From positions 1-64,000 of the forward strand of contig JAUTCR010000058.1 of NCBI GenBank assembly GCA_030673895.1: a DNA stretch of 64,000 nt, written 5' to 3'. Under the pieces are notes generated by a model that saw only the letters and a list, made by a program, of their open reading frames with translations, was not told the DNA's origin and ran no database searches. This DNA comes from Verrucomicrobiota bacterium JB023. GTDB taxonomy: Bacteria; Verrucomicrobiota; Verrucomicrobiia; Verrucomicrobiales; Akkermansiaceae. Of this stretch, positions 27,327-36,600 are shown one piece after another. Each line of letters starts with the position of its first letter. The stretch's first letter is position 1. Made by a program: the position numbers and the translations under genes.

Positions 27327-29096
27327 ATGCTTCTTCGCTTCACCTCACGCTCCAAGCCCCGCCCCACCTCCGGGGCCCCGGGAACCTTCTTCTCCCTGAG
27401 CCTTCTCGTCTCGGTTTTCCTTCAGTCGACCCTCTTTGCGCAAATTGACCGAGTGGCCAGCCACTCTTTTGCAACTCGTGCCGAGGTCATCGCGCAAAAC
27501 GGCATGGTCGCCACCAGCCACCCTCTTGCCGCTCAGGTCGGCCTGGAGATCCTTCAATCCGGAGGCAATGCAGTCGATGCAGCCATCGCCACCAATGCCG
27601 CCCTCGGACTCATGGAACCGACCGGTTGCGGTATCGGAGGCGACCTTTTCGCCATCGTCTGGGACGCCGGTGACAAACAGCTCCATGGGCTGAATGCATC
27701 GGGTCGTTCGCCCCAAGGATTAAGTTACGAGAACCTGCGAGAAGAACTAGCCCGTCTTGGTAAGGAAAGCATCCCGTCTCTTGGTGTGCTTCCTATTTCT
27801 GTTCCCGGAGCCGTCGACGGATGGTTTCAACTGCACGATCAATTCGGCACAAAGCCCATGCCCGAGTTGCTCGCCCCAGCCATCCACTATGCGGAGAATG
27901 GCTTCCCCCTCACTGAGCTTATCGCTCATTACTGGCAGTATGCGACGCGTTACCAAGACCTACCAGGCTCTGCCTACGAGACCTGGGTGCCGGGTGGCAA
28001 ACCTCCGCAGAAGGGTCAACTATTCAGGAACCCTGACCTTGCAGAGACCTATCGCCGAATCGCGGAAGGAGGACGGGAGGAGTTCTATCAAGGCTCCATC
28101 GCGGACGAAATCGATGCCTTTATGAAACAGCATGGCGGCTACCTCCGGAAGGCCGACTTGGCCGCCCACTCCTCGACCTGGATCAAACCTGTCTCCATCA
28201 ACTACCGAGGCTACGACGTCTACGAATTACCTCCGAATGGGCAAGGAATTGCAGCCCTACAGATGCTTACCATTCTGGAAGGTTTCGACCTCCGGGCCAT
28301 GGGTCGGAACTCGCCGGAGGCTCTTCATGTGATGATTGAGGCCAAGAAGCTTGCCTTCGAGGATCGGGCGAAATTCTATGGCGATCCAGACTTCAGCGAC
28401 ATCCCCCTCGAGGGACTTCTCTCAGAGGAATACGCCGCCCAACGCCGAAGCCTGATAGACCCCGAACGTGCGGCACGCCGGGTGGTCGCCGGCCATCCCG
28501 CCTTGCAAGATGGAGACACCATCTATCTAACAACTGCGGATTCAGAGGGCAATATGGTCTCGCTGATTCAGAGCAATTACCGAGGGATGGGCAGTGGAGT
28601 GATGGTGCCGGGCTTGGGCTTCGGTTTCCAGAACCGGGGTGAGATGTTCGTTCTTGAGCCACGCGACCACGCCAATGCCTACGAACCTAACAAGCGCCCT
28701 TTCCACACCATCATCCCGGCTTTCGTCATGAAAGACGGAGAACCCTGGTTAAGCTTCGGGCTGATGGGCGGCGCGATGCAGCCCCAAGGGCACGTGCAAA
28801 TATTGACCAATCTCATCGACTTCGACCTCAACCTTCAGGAGGCGGGAGATGCGGCTCGGTGGCAGCACCATGGCTCAACCGACTACAACAGGAAGCAAAT
28901 GGTCGACGGAGGATTTGTCTCCCTGGAGTCCGGCTTTCCCTTTGAGGCGCTCAGAGGATTGGAAAGACGAGGGCATGATCTCCGCACTCGAACTGGTTCA
29001 TACGGAGGCTATCAAGCGATTCAGTGGGATGCGGAGAACGGAGTCTATCTCGGTGCCAGCGAAAGCCGAAAGGACGGCCATGCCGTCGGATACTAA
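27327..29096 (+). CDS. ggt: Gamma-glutamyltransferase
   Basis: Ntn-hydrolase that cleaves gamma-glutamyl bonds (glutathione and related peptides) in the periplasm and is processed into two chains. The signal is residues 1-39 (LLVSVFLQSTLFAQ). The large-subunit signature is GLEILQSGGNAVDAAIATNAALGLMEPTGCGIGGD. The autoprocessing and catalytic Thr is T398 in GDTIYLTTADSEGN; it aligns without gaps on T391 of the E. coli TTHYSVVDKDG segment. GMGSGVMVPGLGFGFQNRG and SFGLMGGAMQPQGHVQ complete the small subunit. Length 589 aa is standard. The DTIYL form rather than TTHYS is common in GGT-like enzymes whose substrate may not be glutathione. It is 61 bp upstream of the metzincin on the same strand, a possible operon. 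Confidence 0.93.
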   Translation: MLLRFTSRSKPRPTSGAPGTFFSLSLLVSVFLQSTLFAQIDRVASHSFATRAEVIAQNGMVATSHPLAAQVGLEILQSGGNAVDAAIATNAALGLMEPTGCGIGGDLFAIVWDAGDKQLHGLNASGRSPQGLSYENLREELARLGKESIPSLGVLPISVPGAVDGWFQLHDQFGTKPMPELLAPAIHYAENGFPLTELIAHYWQYATRYQDLPGSAYETWVPGGKPPQKGQLFRNPDLAETYRRIAEGGREEFYQGSIADEIDAFMKQHGGYLRKADLAAHSSTWIKPVSINYRGYDVYELPPNGQGIAALQMLTILEGFDLRAMGRNSPEALHVMIEAKKLAFEDRAKFYGDPDFSDIPLEGLLSEEYAAQRRSLIDPERAARRVVAGHPALQDGDTIYLTTADSEGNMVSLIQSNYRGMGSGVMVPGLGFGFQNRGEMFVLEPRDHANAYEPNKRPFHTIIPAFVMKDGEPWLSFGLMGGAMQPQGHVQILTNLIDFDLNLQEAGDAARWQHHGSTDYNRKQMVDGGFVSLESGFPFEALRGLERRGHDLRTRTGSYGGYQAIQWDAENGVYLGASESRKDGHAVGY

Positions 29097-29157
29097 CAAG
29101 AGATGAGGCAGCTCATGATTCTCCTTCCGACAACAGATGCAAAGCGAGCGACACCTC

Positions 29158-30030
29158 ATGAAGAGTAGTCTTAGCATCGCAGTCATCGTAGCCGCCGCTG
29201 CTTTAGGAGTCGCTTACTGGCAGAGCAGTCGCCCCGGCACCAATGGGAACGAGACGCAACCAGCCGGTGAAACGCTCGTTCTCCCTTTACGAGTCCATCT
29301 CGTCACCGGCTTGGACATGGTCAGAGAGGCGGAAAACGCGGACGGCAGCCCCTCGGCGACCCTAATGAAGATGACGCTCTCGAAGAAGGAAGCCGAGGCC
29401 ATCATCTCCCAAGTCAACGACCTCTGGGCACCGGCCAGGATATACTGGGAAACGGATCCAGAACAAGGTGGGGGAGGCATCATTCACGAACAAGCCGGAG
29501 GAGGCAATCGCTCTCCCGAGGAAATCATGACGCTTGCCCAGAGAGCAGTCGACCGAAAGCGTGGTTCGACCTTCAACTACATGGCGAAGGTCTTCCCCAA
29601 GCTGGCCGATCCAGCGCAGAATGAAAGTATGGATGCCGGCGGCGTCCTCCATCCGGGACGAGCCAGGTTTTATCACCTCTATCTCTTCCCCTACGTGGGG
29701 CAGACCTTGCAAGGAACAGCCAACCTGCCAGGCACCTTTGCGATCGTCGGAACCTATTCAGACAAGAAGCCAAATCAGAATGGCTTTCCCCTTCCTCGAC
29801 CGCACTTAATCCCAGGCGACGCTGAGGGGAGATTGCTTCCCGATAATTTCCCGGCAGCGGGAGCCCTCTCGGCCACCATTGCCCATGAACTGGGCCATAA
29901 CCTGAGCCTGCGCCATGCCGATGAAGGAATGCCTGACAACCTGATGAAGGGCCGCGTGAAGATACGCCTGGGGCCGCGCCAAATCTCAAAAGCCAGACAA
30001 CAAGCACTCAAGGGGCCACGTCTCAGATGA
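29158..30030 (+). CDS. Exported metzincin-type zinc metalloprotease
   Basis: Predicted zinc endopeptidase anchored or secreted outside the cytoplasm. ATG 29158 gives MKSSLSIAVIVAAAALGVAYW, a signal peptide or N-terminal anchor (290 aa); the track start 29137 adds seven residues. The zinc motif is HELGHNLSLRH (H243, E244, H247, H253), with the third His at the metzincin spacing. MPDNLM shortly after could be the Met-turn. The Gly usual at position 8 of HExxHxxGxxH is Ser here. The N-terminal half (LRVHLVTGLDMV, AEAIISQVNDLWAPARIYWE) resembles reprolysin/pappalysin-type folds where the protease follows a long beta strand. Lies 61 bp downstream of ggt, perhaps co-transcribed; both could act in peptide scavenging. 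Substrate unknown. Confidence 0.82.
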   Translation: MKSSLSIAVIVAAAALGVAYWQSSRPGTNGNETQPAGETLVLPLRVHLVTGLDMVREAENADGSPSATLMKMTLSKKEAEAIISQVNDLWAPARIYWETDPEQGGGGIIHEQAGGGNRSPEEIMTLAQRAVDRKRGSTFNYMAKVFPKLADPAQNESMDAGGVLHPGRARFYHLYLFPYVGQTLQGTANLPGTFAIVGTYSDKKPNQNGFPLPRPHLIPGDAEGRLLPDNFPAAGALSATIAHELGHNLSLRHADEGMPDNLMKGRVKIRLGPRQISKARQQALKGPRLR

Positions 30031-30266
30031 TGGGCGGTCTCATCGTATCAGCGGATTCCATCTGAACAAGGACGCGAACGACACATCAGTTCGCAGAGCC
30101 CTGTTGCTTGGCTACGCACCGAGCCTCTCTTGACCCATTGGTCGGAAAACAACAAGCCGCACCAGGAAACCAATGGCCGGAGCCAAAGGTTGCCTGATAC
30201 GGCTTGAGTTCGGTTTTGGCTATGGCAAACAGTTCAATCGAACTTCCATGAAAGCAGCCAATCAGT

Positions 30267-32390
30267 TCACTCTGAAACCTGATAGAATTCGGAGGCGCCG
30301 AATCCGGTAGTGGTGAAGGTTGCTACACCTTCCAAGTCAGTCGTTGCAGTACCGAGTGTGAAAGGAAAATTCGACAGATCGGGCGAACTAAGAATACTGT
30401 ATGTCGTCTCTGGCAGCCCGGAGAAGACAATCGTAATCATTGGAGCGTTGGCCACCTCTTCATCGGGAGTGACCGTGAACGATATGATCACCGGCGGAGT
30501 CACCACGACAACATCAATCGAATAGACGTACGGTCCACCCGGTCCAGTCACCTCGAGGTTGTAGGTTGTCGGTCCGGTCGGCATGATGGGGATTTCATAA
30601 TCACCTGCCCCAGCCGAAATATCGATCGGGTTGCCATTGAGCGTCGCCCCAGTCGCCGCATCGCCGACTTGGACGAAGAGGGTGCCAGATCCACCGACGC
30701 TCACTTGTGTCGAATCGGCGTAGAAACCAAGGAAGGTATCCTCAGCCTCGTCAATAAAGGCTGCCGCCTGCGCTTCGATTTCTGCCTCGCTGAGCATCGA
30801 GGTGAAGATCGCAGCCTCGTCCAACCAACCATCGAAGAATTGCGAACCAAGCACCTTGTCTGCTCCGAGAATCCAATTACCCGCATTCGCTGCGACATTT
30901 CCTACCGTGGTGGTCGCGTAGAGATGGCCATTAAGATAGATCCGCACTTCCCGCGCAGTGGTCTCAGCAATGCCGTCTGGATCAGGATCCAAGACCATGT
31001 GCACAAGACAAGACGTGTCATCGAACAATGCCGAGGTATCAGCAACGACAATCTCTCCTCCGGACATCGACGTCACCAAACCGGCTGGACGTACTGCAAG
31101 AAGAGAACGCCCAACGACTCCGCTTCCTCCATCCGCATTACTGAGCAGCGTATCCACTTCGGTTCCGGGGAATTCAGACACCTTCATGACCGCAGCAAAG
31201 GTGTAGGCATTGCGCATATTGTAGGTGGCCGGAACAAGAATCCCTGCATCACCGTCGAAACGCACCGATCCACCAACTCCTCCAGAGCTTTCACCTTGGA
31301 CGAGAGGACCGACAATGTCGTCCGTGTGATTGCTGTTGCCAGAGTGGTCAATGATATAGCCAGTATCTGCAGGCTCTTCGAAGCGGTAGTAGAACTGGGG
31401 AGAAGAGGCCTTGATCGCGGTACTGAATGAATTATCCGCCTCCGCAGATGGGTCCACGACAATGACCTCAGCAGCGAGGTTTTCCGGGGTCTGCCCTGTC
31501 TTGGTGACGTCAATCTCGTAGGTGAAAGTCGAAGCGGGGCTCTCCGTCACCACCACCATGCCATCCCCGGGAACTTCATCACTCGCATCAAGAGCCAACA
31601 AGTCCGTTGTCCCGTCAGGGGTCGTCAAGGTTGCGGTGTCGACGGTCGTATCGAAGGTGATCGTCAGATCAATCGAATCCCCGGTGCTGATCAAATCATT
31701 CGAGAAAACCAAAGTGGAGTCAGTAATACCCGGGTCAATGGCCTCTCCTTGAATCCAGTAATTCATCTGGCGCGCAGTTGCCGTACCATGATTCGACGCC
31801 GTAATAGACGTTCGCCCGTCGTTAGGATCGAGAGGCGACCCGCTCTCACGATAAAAGAAACTGGTCAGAGAGCTACTACCTTGCTCGTAGGTAAAGAAGA
31901 AACCATAGGCATCATCCTCGTCAACGACGAGGGGAGTCGTCAGTTCGAAGGTCACATGAGAACCAACGGCAATCTCTTCGTTCAGGGTGAAAGTCTCGGA
32001 CGTTAGCGGCGTCACCTCCGTACCGATGTAGAGATCCTCTCCCGCCACCCGTCCCGACCCAGCGTTCCATTGGTCGGACGTGCCTTGGTAGATATGAAGC
32101 GTTATTTGATCGCCATCGAAAGTTTGCGCACCTGCCGACTCGATTGTCACGGAGTCGATTCGGAAGGTATCTCCGCCTCCATCGGGAACGAGGAACCGGT
32201 TCCCTCTCGCGTGATTGGCATTCGCATCAATGTCGAAAATTCGTGAACCAGTAACGCCAAAAGCGGTGGAAGTGGCGATCACTTGAGAGCCAGTAGGCTC
32301 GGTCGGTGACACCACCACATCGGCAGCGACAACTCCTGTTAGATTGGCAAGTATCAGGCAACTTGCTTTTTTATGACTTCTGACAAACAT
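30267..32390 (-). CDS. Large exported LamG-domain protein
   Basis: Predicted surface or secreted adhesin-like protein (707 aa). The signal is residues 1-23 (LILANLTGVVAAD). The region to about residue 200 is a beta-sandwich (FRIDSVTIES, VTFELTTPLVVDEDDAYGF), similar to choice-of-anchor modules. Residues ~200-320 look Ig-like. A LamG domain follows at about 328-555: FYYRFEEPADTGYIIDHSGN through FFDGWLDEAAIFTSMLSEAEIEAQ, which is diagnostic. After an Ig-like strand set, the last ~65 residues repeat the C-terminal module seen in other exported proteins here, with TYSILSSPDLSNF and SEFYQVSE. No catalytic motif is visible. It is preceded by a ~470-bp AT-rich upstream region and appears monocistronic. 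Confidence 0.85.
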   Translation of the reverse strand: MFVRSHKKASCLILANLTGVVAADVVVSPTEPTGSQVIATSTAFGVTGSRIFDIDANANHARGNRFLVPDGGGDTFRIDSVTIESAGAQTFDGDQITLHIYQGTSDQWNAGSGRVAGEDLYIGTEVTPLTSETFTLNEEIAVGSHVTFELTTPLVVDEDDAYGFFFTYEQGSSSLTSFFYRESGSPLDPNDGRTSITASNHGTATARQMNYWIQGEAIDPGITDSTLVFSNDLISTGDSIDLTITFDTTVDTATLTTPDGTTDLLALDASDEVPGDGMVVVTESPASTFTYEIDVTKTGQTPENLAAEVIVVDPSAEADNSFSTAIKASSPQFYYRFEEPADTGYIIDHSGNSNHTDDIVGPLVQGESSGGVGGSVRFDGDAGILVPATYNMRNAYTFAAVMKVSEFPGTEVDTLLSNADGGSGVVGRSLLAVRPAGLVTSMSGGEIVVADTSALFDDTSCLVHMVLDPDPDGIAETTAREVRIYLNGHLYATTTVGNVAANAGNWILGADKVLGSQFFDGWLDEAAIFTSMLSEAEIEAQAAAFIDEAEDTFLGFYADSTQVSVGGSGTLFVQVGDAATGATLNGNPIDISAGAGDYEIPIMPTGPTTYNLEVTGPGGPYVYSIDVVVVTPPVIISFTVTPDEEVANAPMITIVFSGLPETTYSILSSPDLSNFPFTLGTATTDLEGVATFTTTGFGASEFYQVSE

Positions 32391-32861
32391 ATCGATAAGT
32401 GTTTCAGGTTGAATCCCATGAGGACCACCCTCAACCCTACCAAAGCAGTCAACAGGCCAAAGAAAAAAACGTTAAAGTTCTCGGCACTTTTGGCAAACCT
32501 TATGATTTATGTTCATTTTAAAACCTGTTTACGAAACATTCTGAATCAAAGCTTAGCGAGTCGCTTTTTAGTTTTTGCGACGCAGCCACTTTTAATTTCT
32601 GGATTGAGACGACGAGCTACGAAGCGACCGACTCGCGCTAGGCTTTACGAGAAGATGGCCAGCTCGAGATCAGCTTCATCCGACTCAAGTTCATTTTCCA
32701 TTCACCTAATCGCCCTTCATTCGAACGATTTTTTGCCCAATCCAGCGCCGAATAAGCAGGTGGTTCGGGAGGCGAAGATCAATTGGAATCGTCTTCGATC
32801 GGACAGATCGGAGAAGGCTTGATGAGACCGACTGCCTATCGAGCTCAGGATCCCCCACCCC
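32391..32861. other. Intergenic region upstream of the LamG gene, no gene seen
   Basis: This 471-bp stretch carries the upstream region of the minus-strand LamG gene and the 3' end of the next gene. It is A+T-rich around 32455-32600. The plus ORF at 32373-32822 overlaps the LamG start and has no signature. GCGAGTCG near 32558 and CGACTCGC near 32628 are inverted but far apart; I assign no role. Confidence 0.55.
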
Positions 32862-32862
32862 A

Positions 32863-32910
32863 AAAAAAAGCCAGAAAGGTAGGTCTCTCTACCTCTTCTG
32901 GCCGTTTTTA
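32863..32910 (-). terminator. Intrinsic terminator of the gene at 32942-33658
   Basis: Read on the minus strand: GCCAGAA-(G)-AGGTAG, loop AGAGAC, CTACCT-TTCTGGC, followed by eight T residues. The plus strand also has GTTTTTA after the stem, so it may act in both directions. Confidence 0.92.
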
Positions 32911-32941
32911 AAATCGACTGTTCAATTGCGAATAACAATCG

Positions 32942-33658
32942 CTAGGACTCAACAGCGACAGGGAACGTGACCCCGTGATAATTGATTCGATTGAAGCGTG
33001 TGTCCCAGCTGAAGATACAGATTTCGCGTCGGGTCGGACGAAGCACCACCGTTGAGGCGCTTAGAATTTGCCACCGCTCTTTTTCTTCCATGTAGAAGTG
33101 GTAGCTGGTCGGAACGTTTTTGGACTTCTGCAGGTTGCGAGCCTCGAAGACTTCGATTTCCCCAGGCGACAAGTTGAGCTTCTCATCACCCAAGGTCACC
33201 GCCACTTTCTTGGGGCTAAGATTCATATAAAGGAAATCTCCACCCCGGAAATCGTTGAGGTCAAAGACCTTGCAATTAAAGACCATTCCCTCGCCGACCT
33301 TCTTTCCCGTTGGAGCGAAGATCAGCATCGCTTCCTTCACTGATTCACTGATTTTTGCTTGAGCAAAGGGAATGTAGGTCACTTCACCCGGCTTGTCCGG
33401 GTTCTCAACGCTCTTCACCATCTGGATCACTCCATCTGCCGGAATCTTCACCGGGGCGCTCATCGACCGCTTGGAAAGAACAACCTGCTGCAGCTTACCT
33501 CCTGCCAAGACATTGACAGGATTCTCCAGACCTTCGGGAATTCCAACGGTGAGAAACCAAGCCTTGCGACCTCTGACCTCACCGCTTCCTTCCTCGTCTT
33601 GTCCCAAAGCCACTCCAAAGAGGGCAAGCCAAATGGCAAAAATGATACGGTTTTTCAT
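32942..33658 (-). CDS. Small exported protein in operon with the Verru_Chthon A-like gene
   Basis: Not recognised. A clear signal peptide (MKNRIIFAIWLALFGVALG) precedes a 219-residue beta-rich mature protein with no Cys clusters or enzyme motif. The middle (PVNVLAGGKLQQVVLSKRS and GGDFLYMNLSPKKVAVTLGDEKLNLSPGE) reads like a compact beta-sandwich, and the segment LYMNLSPKKVAVTLG is the most distinctive stretch. It starts 20 bp after the stop of the 1246-aa prepilin-like gene on the same strand and is followed by a strong terminator, so the two form an operon. I infer a joint role in assembling or exporting a pseudopilus-like or surface component, but nothing in the sequence proves it. Confidence 0.8.
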   Translation of the reverse strand: MKNRIIFAIWLALFGVALGQDEEGSGEVRGRKAWFLTVGIPEGLENPVNVLAGGKLQQVVLSKRSMSAPVKIPADGVIQMVKSVENPDKPGEVTYIPFAQAKISESVKEAMLIFAPTGKKVGEGMVFNCKVFDLNDFRGGDFLYMNLSPKKVAVTLGDEKLNLSPGEIEVFEARNLQKSKNVPTSYHFYMEEKERWQILSASTVVLRPTRREICIFSWDTRFNRINYHGVTFPVAVES

Positions 33659-33678
33659 AAATCGTCAATGTCTAAGTC

Positions 33679-36600
33679 TCAGACCTCATTTTCACTCAAC
33701 CAGCGGAACGAGACAATCTTAAAGCGTCGGCCGAACTGGCGATTGACCTCGGTCAGCTCCCCGCTCTCGGTGAACGTGCCACTCTCGTCGACTTCACGGA
33801 AAGGAACCTCCGGGTCGTTCTCGCTATCGAGATACTCGGGCAGACGCTGAACGATCGCCTCACACCATGCCTGCGCTTCGACTTGACCGTTCCGGCTCAA
33901 GGATTCGCCATAGCCACGAATCCGAAACGTGTCGTCACGGACCGACATCGTATTCGCAATGGGTCGAAGCAAGTCAGACTGAATCACGTAGCCTGGAATT
34001 CCCGCAAAGCGCGAACCTTTCACTGCTTCAGGTGTGGAGAACTCATTGTCACCGAGGTCATTCGGCTCGATAAGAAACTCGGGATTACTCTTGAAGGGGT
34101 AGTTGATTGACTCCGCATCTGGCGCATCGTCATCGTAGTCAATCGCGCTCTGAAGCGCTCCCATCAGGCCCAAGTCATCGTTGGACAAACGCCGATTGAC
34201 GAACTCGGAGAAGTTCAGGAAAGGCCCCCTCAGCTTAACCTGCTTGACGCATTCCTCAGCAAGACGCTGGAGTTGATCATCATTAAGAAAACGCACCCCG
34301 GACCACCCTGAGAAACCGTCCGACATCCCCACCCCATATTCGGGATCGGTCATTTCCTCCGCAGAAAGCTCGGTCTCGAAGCGAGAGATGGCGATCCGCT
34401 GGCCAGAGGGAACTTCAAGGGGCGAAACTCGACCATCATCTCCTCGGACAACCAGCTTTCTCTCTCTGATTCCGGCGAAAAGGGAATACCAGGCCGCCAC
34501 CGATGTGCTGTTCACATTGAACATTCCATCTACCACGATATGCTTGGCGGCTTTCAAGTAGCCGTCTTCCGCAGCCAAGTCACTTTCCACCTCATTGCTG
34601 TCCCGACCCCCGTCATAGTATTTGTAACGGCTGTTGGCGATCTCCTCTCCGTCGACGAAACGGCTCAGATTCTCTTGCAGGCTCTGACCTGCGGAGGCTC
34701 CCGGTCGGACTTGGTCGGCTAACGATGAGACAAAGTAATCATCCCAAAGAGCATCATTGAGAAGGAACACGTGATCCCAGTAATCGTTGTAAGCCTTTGT
34801 ATCGTTCGTCTTGGTGTTCTGCCAATTCTGTCCACTCCGATCAGGGACGTCCTCACTCTTGGAATTGTCAATATAGCGATAAATATCGGTGCGCGGGAGC
34901 ATGGGGTGGATGAAGGAATTCCCGATGCCGGGCCCCGTCACGCCGCTCTGATAAGCGACTCTCTTGGTATCGGCAGCATGCAAGGACTCCTCGCCGGTAC
35001 TGGTGGTCCCCGTGCCGACGTAGGTTTTCGTGCTCAAGTGTGAGCCCATCACCTCGGGATTCATCCAGCCTGGATTGATGCGCATATTACTGAAGCCGGC
35101 CAAACTGCTGACGGGCGAAGTCGGCAGCTCGAGCGCCACAATTGAGGTCACCTTCTCGTAGGGGTTGGAGCCTGAACCCGCGAAGGAGCGAGTGCCCACC
35201 TGAGCAACGACCTTGGGCATCTCTGCCATTGATGTCGGCCCGAAATACATGACGTAAGGGTTATCAAGGCGCTGGGTATGCGCGATCTTGTCGTCTTCGG
35301 AAATATACATCCCGTTACCGAAATAGAATGGAGGCGAGTGAATCCAGTTTCTGGAGCGCCAGTCTTCGGCCCAGTCGATGCTTTCATAGTTGAACTCGGA
35401 AAGCCCCTTGAGCACCAGCTGGCAGAAAGCTACGGGGACGGGCTCCGAATCGGCGAATTGCCAACGCGCAATATTGGAGAGGCCCGGAGGCGTCATCGGA
35501 GTGTGGGTCTGGTCCTTTTGGAACCAATCGTTAGCGTAAGTGAGTGGAATGCCGCCGGAGTTGGTACTCCGGTCCCACCAAGTCTGCATGCAGAGGGAAC
35601 CGCCCGTGTTGCCCCAGTTGATATTACCACCCCAGTAGGAGTGAGAGAACTCCACGCTCAGGCCCGGATTTTCTCGCGAGCTGAATGAACCGTAATGTTT
35701 CTTCTCCCCTCCGATCGCGTTGGGATTAAAGCCTGGCACCAATTCAGCGCTTTGAGAATCGGAGCCAGAAGAAATATCCGAAGCATGGGAGAACACTTTG
35801 AACTCACCCGGGGCAAACGTGATGCTGCGGCCACCATTCGAGCGAAGCGTCGACTTGGTGTTGACCCCTTGGCTGTATCCGAACGCGCCGAAGGCACCGA
35901 GGTCGTCGGAATCTTGCACCAGCTCGTTACCGAGCCAAAATTGTCCTGAGTTCGGCAAAACCTTATAGGCCGAGGTCAACATCTGAAGGACGTTGTCACC
36001 GATCTGCATTTCAACATTATACGGATTCCAGAAAGTGAACACTGGGCTGTAAACGTGATAGCAGTCGTATTCCCCTCGAACCGTGGTGCTTGGTTGACTG
36101 ACCAAGCTATAAATAAAGGTGATCTTGGCCAGCAGCGGGACACGCCAGTAATTGTTTGATCCATCCCAACCAGTGGATTTGCCCAAATTCGTCGAGCTAA
36201 CCCACTCCGTCCATGGCTTGGAGCCCGACCATCGCAAGGAGCCGCCTCCACCGGTTTCTGCCACGGTGGCATCACTACTCTGCCGATACATGCGGTAGAA
36301 GTGCCTCATGTTCGTCCAAGATTGGAAGTGCCGGTTAGGGATCTGAGGACGCTTGGCTGTCAAATCCGAACTCATGGGGCGAATCGAGGGCTCCTGGTAG
36401 TCGCGACCCGCATTAAACCGGATGAAGTCCGGCAAATTTTCCTGCTCAAAAAGCAAGCTGAGATCTTTCTTCAGCTGGCCCGTCCGCACACTGGTCAGAA
36501 CACCTTTACTATGCGCCGTTAAGTCGAAGAAGTGACGCCGAACCTCCTTCGAGTCGACACCGGAAAGAGCCACTGTTTGCGCAGTCACCAAACGGGATTC

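Noticed and set aside
32373-32822. Plus-strand ORF of 149 aa upstream of the LamG gene
   Set aside because: Overlaps the LamG start on the other strand, has no recognisable domain and lies in the AT-rich upstream region.
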